NCBI GenBank assembly: GCA_964057225.1
Contig: OZ059897.1
Location: 19,220,001 to 19,284,000 of the forward strand
DNA length: 64,000 bases
Direction of reading: 5' to 3'
Source: Auanema rhodensis
Taxonomy: Eukaryota; Nematoda; Chromadorea; Rhabditida; Rhabditidae
Positions within the stretch are counted from its first letter, which is position 1, and each line of letters begins with the position of its first letter. A program made the translations under genes and the position numbers. This document shows, in pieces, positions 13,695 through 27,739 of this stretch. The notes under the pieces are model-generated. The model was given only the letters and a program-made list of their open reading frames with translations. It made no database searches and was not told where the DNA came from.

Positions 13695-16600
13695 AAAAAG
13701 TAGATGTTTTTAGATTCCATTTTTCAAGGCAAAGACGATGGACAATGTTATTCAACGAAAAAATTAATTCTTCAGGGTGAAAATCGAGGATATAAGTGTG
13801 AACTTATATCAGTTGATATCTCGGTGCATTTTTAAGCTAGCGCAAATCTGATAACACAGATCGACGCAGCTTAAAAATCCGGATCGAATGCACTATACTA
13901 CATTGAAGAACGCTTAATACAAAAATTAGTTATGATCGTTTGAAAAATGATGCATTAGTGTATGTTGAGTTTCCATGTACACTCAACATTGCTTCCAAAA
14001 ACATTTTGACAAAAATTTTTTCGAAAAATTTCAAAATAATTTAGCAAAAAGTAGATGTTTTTAGATTCCATTTTTCAAGGCAAAGACGATGGACAATGTT
14101 ATTCAACGAAAAAATTAATTCTTCAGGGTGAAAATCGAGGATATAAGTGTGAACTTATATCAGTTGATATCTCGGTGCATTTTTAAGCTAGCGCAAATCT
14201 GATAACACAGATCGACGCAGCTTAAAAATCCGGATCGAATGCACTATACTACATTAAGAAACGCTTGATACAAAAATTAGTTATGATCGTTTGAAAAATG
14301 ATGCATTAGTGTATGTTGAGTTTCCATGTACACTCAACATTGCTTCCAAAAACATTTTGACAAAAATTTTTTCGAAAAATTTCAAAATAATTTAGCAAAA
14401 AGTAGAAGTTTTTAGATTCCTTTTTTCAAGGCAAAGACGATGGACAATGTTATTCAACGAAAAAATTAATTCTTCAGGGTGAAAATCGAGGATATAAGTG
14501 TGAACTTATATCAGTTGATATCTCGGTGCATTTTTAAGCTAGCGCAAATCTGATAACACAGATCGACGCAGCTTAAAAATCCGGATCGAATGCACTATAC
14601 TACATTAAGAAACGCTTGATACAAAAATTAGTTATGATCGTTTGAAAAATGATGCATTAGTGTATGTTGAGTTTCCATGTACACTCAACATTGCTTCCAA
14701 AAACATTTTGACAAAAATTTTTTCGAAAAATTTCAAAATAATTTAGCAAAAAGTAGATGTTTTTAGATTCCTTTTTTCAAGGCAAAGACGATGGACAATG
14801 TTATTCAACGAAAAAATTAATTCTTCAGGGTGAAAATCGAGGATATAAGTGTGAACTTATATCAGTTGATATCTCGGTGCATTTTTAAGCTAGCGCAAAT
14901 CTGATAACACAGATCGACGCAGCTTAAAAATCCGCATCGAATGCACTATACTACATTGAGAAACGCTTAATACGAAAATTAGTTATGATCGTTTGAAAAA
15001 TGATGCATTAGTGTATGTTGAGTTTCCATGTACACTCAACATTGCTTCCAAAAACATTTTGACAAAAATTTTTTCGAAAAATTTCAAAATAATTTAGCAA
15101 AAAGTAGATGTTTTTAGATTTCATTTTTCAAGGCAAAGACGATGGACAATGTTATTCAACGAAAAAATTAATTCTTCAGGGTGAAAATCGAGGATATAAG
15201 TGTGAACTTATAAAAGTTGATATCTCGGTGCATTTTTAAGCTAGCGCAAATCTGATAACACAGATCGACGCAGCTTAAAAATCCGCATCGAATGCACTAT
15301 ACTACATTGAGAAACGCTTAATACAAAAAATAGTTATGATCGTTTGAAAAATGATGCATTAGTGTATGTTGAGTTTCCATGTACACTCAACATTGCTTCC
15401 AAAAACATTTTGACAAAAATTTTTTCGAAAAATTTCAAAATAATTTAGCAAAAAGTAGATGTTTTTAGATTTCATTTTTCAAGGCAAAGACGATGGACAA
15501 TGTTATTCAACGAAAAAATTAATTCTTCAGGGTGAAAATCGAGGATATAAGTGTGAACTTATAAAAGTTGATATCTCGGTGCATTTTTAAGCTAGCGCAA
15601 ATCTGATAACACAGATCGACGCAGCTTAAAAATCCGCATCGAATGCACTATACTACATTAAGAAACGCTTGATACAAAAATTAGTTATGATCGTTTGAAA
15701 AATGATGCATTAGTGTATGTTGAGTTTCCATGTACACTCAACATTGCTTCCAAAAACATTTTGACAAAAATTTTTTCGAAAAATTTCAAAATAATTTAGC
15801 AAAAAGTAGATGTTTTTAGATTCCTTTTTTCAAGGCAAAGACGATGGACAATGTTATTCAACGAAAAAAATTAATTCTTCAGGGTGAAAATCGGGTATAT
15901 ATGTGTGTACTTATATCAGTTGATATCTCGGTGCATTTTTAAGCTAGCGCAAATCTGATAACACAGATCGACGCAGCTTAAAAATCCGCATCGAATGCAC
16001 TATACTACATTGAGAAACACTTGATACAAAAATTAGTTATGATCGTTTGAAAAATGATGCATTAGTGTATGTTGAGTTTCCATGTACACTCAACATTGCT
16101 TCCAAAAACATTTTGACAAAAATTTTTTCGAAAAATTTCAAAATAATTCAGCAAAAAGTAGATGTTTTTAGATTCCATTTTTCAAGGCAAAGACGATGGA
16201 CAATGTTATTCAACGAAAAAATTAGTTCTTCAGGGTGAAAATCGAGGATATAAGTGTAAACTTATATCAGTTGATATCTCGGTGCATTTTTAAGCTAGCG
16301 CAAATCTGATAACACAGATCGACGCAGCTTAAAAATCCGCATCGAATGCACTATACTACATTGAGAAACGCTTGATACAAAAATTAGTTATAATCGTTTG
16401 AAAAATGATGCATTAGTGTATGTTGAGTTTCCATGTACACTCAACATTGCTTCCAAAAACATTTTGACAAAAATTTTTTCGAAAAATTTCAAAATAATTT
16501 AGCAAAAAGTAGATGTTTTTAGATTTCATTTTTCAAGGCAAAGACGATGGACAATGTTATTCAACGAAAAAATTAATTCTTCAGGGTGAAAATCGAGGAT

Positions 16601-18259
16601 ATAAGTGTGAACTTATAAAAGTTGATATCTCGGTGCATTTTTAAGCTAGCGCAAATCTGATAACACAGATCGACGCAGCTTAAAAATCCGCATCGAATGC
16701 ACTATACTACATTGAGAAACGCTTAATACAAAAATTAGTTATGATCGTTTGAAAAATGATGCATTAGTGTATGTTGAGTTTCCATGTACACTCAACATTG
16801 CTTCCAAAAACATTTTGACAAAAATTTTTTCGAAAAATTTCAAAATAATTTAGCAAAAAGTAGATGTTTTTAGATTCCTTTTTTCAAGGCAAAGACGATG
16901 GACAATGTTATTCAACGAAAAAAATTAATTCTTCAGGGTGAAAATCGGGTATATATGTGTGTACTTATATCAGTTGATATCTCGGTGCATTTTTAAGCTA
17001 GCGCAAATCTGATAACACAGATCGACGCAGCTTAAAAATCCGCATCGAATGCACTATACTACATTGAGAAACACTTGATACAAAAATTAGTTATGATCGT
17101 TTGAAAAATGATGCATTAGTGTATGTTGAGTTTCCATTTACACTCAACATTGCTTCCAAAAACATTTTGACAAAAATTTTTTCGAAAAATTTCAAAATAA
17201 TTCAGCAAAAAGTAGATGTTTTTAGATTCCATTTTTCAAGGCAAAGACGATGGACAATGTTATTCAACGAAAAAATTAATTCTTCAGGGTGAAAATCGAG
17301 GATATAAGTGTGAACTTATAAAAGTTGATATCTCGGTGCATTTTTAAGCTAGCGCAAATCTGATAACACAGATCGACGCAGCTTAAAAATCCGCATCGAA
17401 TGCACTATACTACATTGAGAAACGCTTGATACAAAAATTAGTTATAATCGTTTGAAAAATGATGCATTAGTGTATGTTGAGTTTCCATGTACACTCAACA
17501 TTGCTTCCAAAAACATTTTGACAAAAATTTTTTCGAAAAATTTCAAAATAATTTAGCAAAAAGTAGATGTTTTTAGATTTCATTTTTCAAGGCAAAGACG
17601 ATGGACAATGTTATTCAACGAAAAAATTAATTCTTCAGGGTGAAAATCGAGGATATAAGTGTGAACTTATAAAAGTTGATATCTCGGTGCATTTTTAAGC
17701 TAGCGCAAATCTGATAACACAGATCGACGCAGCTTAAAAATCCGCATCGAATGCACTATACTACATTAAGAAACGCTTGATACAAAAATTAGTTCTGATG
17801 GTTTGAAAAATGATGCATTAGTGTATGTTGAGTTTCCATGTACACTCAACATTGCTTCCAAAAACATTTTGACAAAAATTTTTTCGAAAAATTTCAGAAT
17901 AATTTAGCAAAAAGTAGATGTTTTTAGATTCCATTTTTCAAGGCAAAGACGATGAACAATGTTATTCAACGAAAAAATTAATTCTTCAGGGTGAAAATCG
18001 AGGATATAAGTGTGAACTTATATCAGTTGATATCTCGGTGCATTTTTAAGCTAGCGCAAATCTGATAACACAGATCGACGCAGCTTAAAAATCCGGATCG
18101 AATGCACTATACTACATTGAAGAACGCTTAATACAAAAATTAGTTATGATCGTTTGAAAAATGATGCATTAGTGTATGTTGAGTTTCCATGTACACTCAA
18201 CATTGCTTCCAAAAACATTTTGACAAAAATTTTTTCGAAAAATTTCAAAATAATTAAGC
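13695..18259. repeat. 13-unit duplicated block, copy 2 (units 40-52)
   Basis: This is the partner of 4215-8779. Differences seen are few: AAAAAATAGTT at about 15325, TTAGTTC and GTAAACTTATATCAG in the unit at 16153, GATGAAC at about 17951, TTAAGC at the last junction, and ATATCAG versus ATAAAAG in the first unit. The matching 3' part of the preceding unit (from about 13556) also shares CTGATGG and CAGAATAA. Confidence 0.85.
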
Positions 18260-20015
18260 AAAAAGTAGATGTTTTTAGATTCCATTTTTCAAGGCAAAGA
18301 CGATGGACAATGTTATTCAACGAAAAAATTAATTCTTCAGGGTGAAAATCGAGGATATAAGTGTGAACTTATATCAGTTGATATCTCGGTGCATTTTTAA
18401 GCTAGCGCAAATCTGATAACACAGATCGACGCAGCTTAAAAATCCGGATCGAATGCACTATACTACATTAAGAAACGCTTGATACAAAAATTAGTTATGA
18501 TCGTTTGAAAAATGATGCATTAGTGTATGTTGAGTTTCCATGTACACTCAACATTGCTTCCAAAAACATTTTGACAAAAATTTTTTCGAAAAATTTCAAA
18601 ATAATTTAGCAAAAAGTAGAAGTTTTTAGATTCCTTTTTTCAAGGCAAAGACGATGGACAATGTTATTCAACGAAAAAATTAATTCTTCAGGGTGAAAAT
18701 CGAGGATATAAGTGTGAACTTATATCAGTTGATATCTCGGTGCATTTTTAAGCTAGCGCAAATCTGATAACACAGATCGACGCAGCTTAAAAATCCGCAT
18801 CGAATGCACTATACTACATTGAGAAACGCTTAATACAAAAATTAGTTATGATCGTTTGAAAAATGATGCATTAGTGTATGTTGAGTTTTCATGTACACTC
18901 AACATTGCTTCCAAAAACATTTTGACAAAAATTTTTTCGAAAAATTTCAAAATAATTTAGCAATAAGTAGAAGTTTTTAGATTCCTTTTTCCAAGGCAAA
19001 GACGATGGACAATGTTATTCAACGAAAAAATTAATTCTTCAGGGTGAAAATCGAGGATATAAGTGTGAACTTATATCAGTTGATATCTCGGTGCATTTTT
19101 AAGCTAGCGCAAATCTGATAACACAGATCGACGCAGCTTGAAAATCCGCATCGAATGCACTATACTACATTGAGAAACGCTTAATACAAAAATTAGTTAT
19201 GATCGTTTGAAAAATGATGCATTAGTGTATGTTGAGTTTCCATGTACACTCAACATTGCTTCCAAAAACATTTTGGACAAAAATTTTTTCGAAAAATTTC
19301 AAAATAATTTAGCAAAAAGTAGATGTTTTTAGATTCCATTTTTCAAGGCAAAGACGATGGACAATGTTATTCAACGAAAAAATTAATTCTTCAGGGTGAA
19401 AATCGAGGATATAAGTGTGAACTTATATCAGTTGATATCTCGGTGCATTTTTAAGCTAGCGCAAATCTGATAACACAGATCGACGCAGCTTGAAAATCCG
19501 CATCGAATGCACTATACTACATTGAGAAACGCTTAATACAAAAATTAGTTATGATCGTTTGAAAAATGATGCATTAGTGTATGTTGAGTTTCCATGTACA
19601 CTCAACATTGCTTCCAAAAACATTTTGACAAAAATTTTTTCGAAAAATTTCAGAATAATTTAGCAAAAAGTAGAAGTTTTTAGATTCCTTTTTTCAAGGC
19701 AAAGACGATGGACAATGTTATTCAACGAAAAAATTAATTCTTCAGGGTGAAAATCGAGGATATAAGTGTGAACTTATATCAGTTGATATCTCGGTGCATT
19801 TTTAAGCTAGCGCAAATCTGATAACACAGATCGACGCAGCTTAAAAATCCGCATCGAATGCACTATACTACATTGAGAAACGCTTAATACAAAAATTAGT
19901 TATGATCGTTTGAAAAATGATGCATTAGTGTATGTTGAGTTTCCATGTACACTCAACATTGCTTCCAAAAACATTTTGACAAAAATTTTTTCGAAAAATT
20001 TCAAAATAATTTAGC
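18260..20015. repeat. 5-unit higher-order repeat, copy 1 (units 53-57)
   Basis: The order is CCGGATCG; GTAGAAG with TTTTCATG; AATAAGTAGAAG with CCTTTTTCC, GCTTGAAA and TTTTGGAC; GCTTGAAA with CAGAATAA; GTAGAAG. An immediately adjacent second copy lies at 20016-21771, offset 1,756 bp. The private CAATAAG change at 18961 and its partner at 20717 show this is a recent tandem duplication. Confidence 0.87.
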
Positions 20016-21771
20016 AAAAAGTAGATGTTTTTAGATTCCATTTTTCAAGGCAAAGACGATGGACAATGTTATTCAACGAAAAAATTAATTCTTCAGGGTG
20101 AAAATCGAGGATATAAGTGTGAACTTATATCAGTTGATATCTCGGTGCATTTTTAAGCTAGCGCAAATCTGATAACACAGATCGACGCAGCTTAAAAATC
20201 CGGATCGAATGCACTATACTACATTAAGAAACGCTTGATACAAAAATTAGTTATGATCGTTTGAAAAATGATGCATTAGTGTATGTTGAGTTTCCATGTA
20301 CACTCAACATTGCTTCCAAAAACATTTTGACAAAAATTTTTTCGAAAAATTTCAAAATAATTTAGCAAAAAGTAGAAGTTTTTAGATTCCTTTTTTCAAG
20401 GCAAAGACGATGGACAATGTTATTCAACGAAAAAATTAATTCTTCAGGGTGAAAATCGAGGATATAAGTGTGAACTTATATCAGTTGATATCTCGGTGCA
20501 TTTTTAAGCTAGCGCAAATCTGATAACACAGATCGACGCAGCTTAAAAATCCGCATCGAATGCACTATACTACATTGAGAAACGCTTAATACAAAAATTA
20601 GTTATGATCGTTTGAAAAATGATGCATTAGTGTATGTTGAGTTTTCATGTACACTCAACATTGCTTCCAAAAACATTTTGACAAAAATTTTTTCGAAAAA
20701 TTTCAAAATAATTTAGCAATAAGTAGAAGTTTTTAGATTCCTTTTTCCAAGGCAAAGACGATGGACAATGTTATTCAACGAAAAAATTAATTCTTCAGGG
20801 TGAAAATCGAGGATATAAGTGTGAACTTATATCAGTTGATATCTCGGTGCATTTTTAAGCTAGCGCAAATCTGATAACACAGATCGACGCAGCTTGAAAA
20901 TCCGCATCGAATGCACTATACTACATTGAGAAACGCTTAATACAAAAATTAGTTATGATCGTTTGAAAAATGATGCATTAGTGTATGTTGAGTTTCCATG
21001 TACACTCAACATTGCTTCCAAAAACATTTTGGACAAAAATTTTTTCGAAAAATTTCAAAATAATTTAGCAAAAAGTAGATGTTTTTAGATTCCATTTTTC
21101 AAGGCAAAGACGATGGACAATGTTATTCAACGAAAAAATTAATTCTTCAGGGTGAAAATCGAGGATATAAGTGTGAACTTATATCAGTTGATATCTCGGT
21201 GCATTTTTAAGCTAGCGCAAATCTGATAACACAGATCGACGCAGCTTGAAAATCCGCATCGAATGCACTATACTACATTGAGAAACGCTTAATACAAAAA
21301 TTAGTTATGATCGTTTGAAAAATGATGCATTAGTGTATGTTGAGTTTCCATGTACACTCAACATTGCTTCCAAAAACATTTTGACAAAAATTTTTTCGAA
21401 AAATTTCAGAATAATTTAGCAAAAAGTAGAAGTTTTTAGATTCCTTTTTTCAAGGCAAAGACGATGGACAATGTTATTCAACGAAAAAATTAATTCTTCA
21501 GGGTGAAAATCGAGGATATAAGTGTGAACTTATATCAGTTGATATCTCGGTGCATTTTTAAGCTAGCGCAAATCTGATAACACAGATCGACGCAGCTTAA
21601 AAATCCGCATCGAATGCACTATACTACATTGAGAAACGCTTAATACAAAAATTAGTTATGATCGTTTGAAAAATGATGCATTAGTGTATGTTGAGTTTCC
21701 ATGTACACTCAACATTGCTTCCAAAAACATTTTGACAAAAATTTTTTCGAAAAATTTCAGAATAATTTAGC
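20016..21771. repeat. 5-unit higher-order repeat, copy 2 (units 58-62)
   Basis: The order and private markers match 18260-20015. The only subtype difference I see is CAGAATAA versus CAAAATAA at the end of the fifth unit. Partial third and fourth versions of the order, without CAATAAG, start at 22123 and 25283; the fourth lacks the inserted G. Confidence 0.87.
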
Positions 21772-22886
21772 AAAAAGTAGATGTTTTTAGATTCCATTTT
21801 TCAAGGCAAAGACGATGGACAATGTTATTCAACGAAAAAATTAATTCTTCAGGGTGAAAATCGAGGATATAAGTGTGAACTTATATCAGTTGATATCTCG
21901 GTGCATTTTTAAGCTAGCGCAAATCTGATAACACAGATCGACGCAGCTTAAAAATCCGGATCGAATGCACTATACTACATTGAAGAACGCTTAATACAAA
22001 AATTAGTTATGATCGTTTGAAAAATGATGCATTAGTGTATGTTGAGTTTCCATGTACACTCAACATTGCTTCCAAAAACATTTTGACAAAAATTTTTTCG
22101 AAAAATTTCAAAATAATTTAGCAAAAAGTAGATGTTTTTAGATTCCATTTTTCAAGGCAAAGACGATGGACAATGTTATTCAACGAAAAAATTAATTCTT
22201 CAGGGTGAAAATCGAGGATATAAGTGTGAACTTATATCAGTTGATATCTCGGTGCATTTTTAAGCTAGCGCAAATCTGATAACACAGATCGACGCAGCTT
22301 AAAAATCCGGATCGAATGCACTATACTACATTAAGAAACGCTTGATACAAAAATTAGTTATGATCGTTTGAAAAATGATGCATTAGTGTATGTTGAGTTT
22401 CCATGTACACTCAACATTGCTTCCAAAAACATTTTGACAAAAATTTTTTCGAAAAATTTCAAAATAATTTAGCAAAAAGTAGAAGTTTTTAGATTCCTTT
22501 TTTCAAGGCAAAGACGATGGACAATGTTATTCAACGAAAAAATTAATTCTTCAGGGTGAAAATCGAGGATATAAGTGTGAACTTATATCAGTTGATATCT
22601 CGGTGCATTTTTAAGCTAGCGCAAATCTGATAACACAGATCGACGCAGCTTAAAAATCCGCATCGAATGCACTATACTACATTGAGAAACGCTTAATACA
22701 AAAATTAGTTATGATCGTTTGAAAAATGATGCATTAGTGTATGTTGAGTTTTCATGTACACTCAACATTGCTTCCAAAAACATTTTGACAAAAATTTTTT
22801 CGAAAAATTTCAAAATAATTTAGCAAAAAGTAGAAGTTTTTAGATTCCTTTTTCCAAGGCAAAGACGATGGACAATGTTATTCAAC

Positions 22887-24580
22887 GAAAAAATTAATTC
22901 TTCAGGGTGAAAATCGAGGATATAAGTGTGAACTTATATCAGTTGATATCTCGGTGCATTTTTAAGCTAGCGCAAATCTGATAACACAGATCGACGCAGC
23001 TTGAAAATCCGCATCGAATGCACTATACTACATTGAGAAACGCTTAATACAAAAATTAGTTATGATCGTTTGAAAAATGATGCATTAGTGTATGTTGAGT
23101 TTCCATGTACACTCAACATTGCTTCCAAAAACATTTTGGACAAAAATTTTTTCGAAAAATTTCAAAATAATTTAGCAAAAAGTAGATGTTTTTAGATTCC
23201 ATTTTTCAAGGCAAAGACGATGGACAATGTTATTCAACGAAAAAATTAATTCTTCAGGGTGAAAATCGAGGATATAAGTGTAAACTTATATCAGTTGATA
23301 TCTCGGTGCATTTTTAAGCTAGCGCAAATCTGATAACACAGATCGACGCAGCTTAAAAATCCGCATCGAATGCACTATACTACATTGAGAAACGCTTAAT
23401 ACAAAAATTAGTTATGATCGTTTGAAAAATGATGCATTAGTGTATGTTGAGTTTCCATGTACACTCAACATTGCTTCCAAAAACATTTTGACAAAAATTT
23501 TTTCGAAAAATTTCAGAATAATTTAGCAAAAAGTAGATGTTTTTAGATTCCATTTTTCAAGGCAAAGACGATGGACAATGTTATTCAACGAAAAAATTAA
23601 TTCTTCAGGGTGAAAATCGAGGATATAAGTGTAAACTTATATCAGTTGATATCTCGGTGCATTTTTAAGCTAGCGCAAATCTGATAACACAGATCGACGC
23701 AGCTTAAAAATCCGCATCGAATGCACTATACTACATTGAGAAACGCTTAATACAAAAATTAGTTATGATCGTTTGAAAAATGATGCATTAGTGTATGTTG
23801 AGTTTCCATGTACACTCAACATTGCTTCCAAAAACATTTTGACAAAAATTTTTTCGAAAAATTTCAGAATAATTTAGCAAAAAGTAGATGTTTTTAGATT
23901 CCATTTTTCAAGGCAAAGACGATGGACAATGTTATTCAACGAAAAAATTAATTCTTCAGGGTGAAAATCGAGGATATAAGTGTGAACTTATATCAGTTGA
24001 TATCTCGGTGCATTTTTAAGCTAGCGCAAATCTGATAACACAGATCGACGCAGCTTAAAAATCCGGATCGAATGCACTATACTACATTGAAGAACGCTTA
24101 ATACAAAAATTAGTTATGATCGTTTGAAAAATGATGCATTAGTGTATGTTGAGTTTCCATGTACACTCAACATTGCTTCCAAAAACATTTTGACAAAAAT
24201 TTTTTCGAAAAATTTCAAAATAATTTAGCAAAAAGTAGATGTTTTTAGATTCCATTTTTCAAGACAAAGACGATGGACAATGTTATTCAACGAAAAAATT
24301 AATTCTTCAGGGTGAAAATCGAGGATATAAGTGTAAACTTATATCAGTTGATATCTCGGTGCATTTTTAAGCTAGCGCAAATCTGATAACACAGATCGAC
24401 GCAGCTTAAAAATCCGCATCGAATGCACTATACTACATTAAGAAACGCTTAATACAAAAATTAGTTATGATCGTTTGAAAAATGATGCATTAGTGTATGT
24501 TGAGTTTCCATGTACACTCAACATTGCTTCCAAAAACATTTTGACAAAAATTTTTTCGAAAAATTTCAGAATAATTTAGC
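22887..24580. repeat. Distant duplicated block, copy 2 (3' part of unit 66 to unit 70)
   Basis: This is the partner of 11650-13343, sharing TTTTGGAC (23138), paired GTAAAC units and AAGACAAAG (about 24260). Flanks differ on both sides: GTAGAAG with CCTTTTTCC just upstream and GTAGAAG just downstream, where copy 1 has CCATTTTT and ATTTCATTTTT. The event therefore moved or copied a defined segment. Confidence 0.75.
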
Positions 24581-27500
24581 AAAAAGTAGAAGTTTTTAGA
24601 TTCCTTTTTTCAAGGCAAAGACGATGGACAATGTTATTCAACGAAAAAATTAATTCTTCAGGGTGAAAATCGAGGATATAAGTGTGAACTTATATCAGTT
24701 GATATCTCGGTGCATTTTTAAGCTAGCGCAAATCTGATAACACAGATCGACGCAGCTTAAAAATCCGCATCGAATGCACTATACTACATTGAGAAACGCT
24801 TAATACAAAAATTAGTTATGATCGTTTGAAAAATGATGCATTAGTGTATGTTGAGTTTCCATGTACACTCAACATTGCTTCCAAAAACATTTTGACAAAA
24901 ATTTTTTCGAAAAATTTCAGAATAATTTAGCAAAAAGTAGATGTTTTTAGATTCCATTTTTCAAGGCAAAGACGATGGACAATGTTATTCAACGAAAAAA
25001 TTAATTCTTCAGGGTGAAAATCGAGGATATAAGTGTGAACTTATATCAGTTGATATCTCGGTGCATTTTTAAGCTAGCGCAAATCTGATAACACAGATCG
25101 ACGCAGCTTAAAAATCCGGATCGAATGCACTATACTACATTGAAGAACGCTTAATACAAAAATTAGTTATGATCGTTTGAAAAATGATGCATTAGTGTAT
25201 GTTGAGTTTCCATGTACACTCAACATTGCTTCCAAAAACATTTTGACAAAAATTTTTTCGAAAAATTTCAAAATAATTTAGCAAAAAGTAGATGTTTTTA
25301 GATTCCATTTTTCAAGGCAAAGACGATGGACAATGTTATTCAACGAAAAAATTAATTCTTCAGGGTGAAAATCGAGGATATAAGTGTGAACTTATATCAG
25401 TTGATATCTCGGTGCATTTTTAAGCTAGCGCAAATCTGATAACACAGATCGACGCAGCTTAAAAATCCGGATCGAATGCACTATACTACATTAAGAAACG
25501 CTTGATACAAAAATTAGTTATAATCGTTTGAAAAATGATGCATTAGTGTATGTTGAATTTCCATGTACACTCAACATTGCTTCCAAAAACATTTTGACAA
25601 AAATTTTTTCGAAAAATTTCAAAATAATTTAGCAAAAAGTAGAAGTTTTTAGATTCCTTTTTTCAAGGCAAAGACGATGGACAATGTTATTCAACGAAAA
25701 AATTAATTCTTCAGGGTGAAAATCGAGGATATAAGTGTGAACTTATATCAGTTGATATCTCGGTGCATTTTTAAGCTAGCGCAAATCTGATAACACAGAT
25801 CGACGCAGCTTAAAAATCCGCATCGAATGCACTATACTACATTGAGAAACGCTTAATACGAAAATTAGTTATGATCGTTTGAAAAATGATGCATTAGTGT
25901 ATGTTGAGTTTTCATGTACACTCAACATTGCTTCCAAAAACATTTTGACAAAAATTTTTTCGAAAAATTTCAAAATAATTTAGCAAAAAGTAGAAGTTTT
26001 TAGATTCCTTTTTCCAAGGCAAAGACGATGGACAATGTTATTCAACGAAAAAATTAATTCTTCAGGGTGAAAATCGAGGATATAAGTGTGAACTTATATC
26101 AGTTGATATCTCGGTGCATTTTTAAGCTAGCGCAAATCTGATAACACAGATCGACGCAGCTTGAAAATCCGCATCGAATGCACTATACTACATTGAGAAA
26201 CGCTTAATACAAAAATTAGTTATGATCGTTTGAAAAATGATGCATTAGTGTATGTTGAGTTTCCATGTACACTCAACATTGCTTCCAAAAACATTTTGAC
26301 AAAAATTTTTTCGAAAAATTTCAAAATAATTTAGCAAAAAGTAGATGTTTTTAGATTCCATTTTTCAAGGCAAAGACGATGGACAATGTTATTCAACGAA
26401 AAAATTAATTCTTCAGGGTGAAAATCGAGGATATAAGTGTAAACTTATATCAGTTGATATCTCGGTGCATTTTTAAGCTAGCGCAAATCTGATAACACAG
26501 ATCGACGCAGCTTAAAAATCCGCATCGAATGCACTATACTACATTGAGAAACGCTTAATACAAAAATTAGTTATGATCGTTTGAAAAATGATGCATTAGT
26601 GTATGTTGAGTTTCCATGTACACTCAACATTGCTTCCAAAAACATTTTGACAAAAATTTTTTCGAAAAATTTCAAAATAATTTAGCAAAAAGTAGATGTT
26701 TTTAGATTCCATTTTTCAAGGCAAAGACGATGGACAATGTTATTCAACGAAAAAATTAATTCTTCAGGGTGAAAATCGAGGATATAAGTGTGAACTTATA
26801 TCAGTTGATATCTCGGTGCATTTTTAAGCTAGCGCAAATCTGATAACACAGATCGACGCAGCTTAAAAATCCGGATCGAATGCACTATACTACATTAAGA
26901 AACGCTTGATACAAAAATTAGTTATGATCGTTTGAAAAATGATGCATTAGTGTATGTTGAGTTTCCATGTACACTCAACATTGCTTCCAAAAACATTTTG
27001 ACAAAAATTTTTTCGAAAAATTTCAAAATAATTTAGCAAAAAGTAGATGTTTTTAGATTCCTTTTTTCAAGGCAAAGACGATGGACAATGTTATTCAACG
27101 AAAAAATTAATTCTTCAGGGTGAAAATCGAGGATATAAGTGTAAACTTATATCAGTTGATATCTCGGTGCATTTTTAAGCTAGCGCAAATCTGATAACAC
27201 AGATCGACGCAGCTTAAAAATCCGCATCGAATGCACTATACTACATTGAGAAACGCTTAATACAAAAATTAGTTATGATCGTTTGAAAAATGATGCATTA
27301 GTGTATGTTGAGTTTCCATGTACACTCAACATTGCTTCCAAAAACATTTTGACAAAAATTTTTTCGAAAAATTTCAAAATAATTTAGCAAAAAGTAGATG
27401 TTTTTAGATTCCATTTTTCAAGGCAAAGACGATGGACAATGTTATTCAACGAAAAAATTAATTCTTCAGGGTGAAAATCGAGGATATAAGTGTGAACTTA

Positions 27501-27739
27501 TATCAGTTGATATCTCGGTGCATTTTTAAGCTAGCGCAAATCTGATAACACAGATCGACGCAGCTTAAAAATCCGGATCGAATGCACTATACTACATTAA
27601 GAAACGCTTGATACAAAAATTAGTTATGATCGTTTGAAAAATGATGCATTAGTGTATGTTGAGTTTCCATGTACACTCAACATTGCTTCCAAAAACATTT
27701 TGACAAAAATTTTTTCGAAAAATTTCAAAATAATTTAGC

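Larger units (their letters stand above)
1..18259. repeat. Zone 1: ATAAAAG / CGGGTATA / CTGATGG subtypes (units 1-52)
   Basis: Markers largely confined here are ATAAAAG in place of ATATCAG after the first hairpin (last seen in the unit at 17558), the CGGGTATATATG subtype with an extra A, and CTGATGG in place of ATGATCG. CCGGATCG and TGAAGAACGC also occur but extend into later zones. The diversity of subtypes per kilobase is the highest in the window, and the order of subtypes is repeated in large blocks (see the 8-, 3-, 5- and 27-unit offsets). Nothing other than satellite is present. Confidence 0.85.
18260..27739. repeat. Zone 2: 5- to 6-unit higher-order repeats (units 53-79)
   Basis: The recurring order of subtypes is CCGGATCG with TAAGAAACGCTTGATAC, then GTAGAAG with TTTTCATG, then GTAGAAG with CCTTTTTCC plus GCTTGAAA and usually an extra G (TTTTGGAC), then one or two further units. 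The order appears from 18260, 20016, 22123 and 25283 with different tails. The ATAAAAG type of zone 1 is absent. GTAAAC loops appear in the units at 23177, 23528, 24230, 26336 and 27038. Confidence 0.85.
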
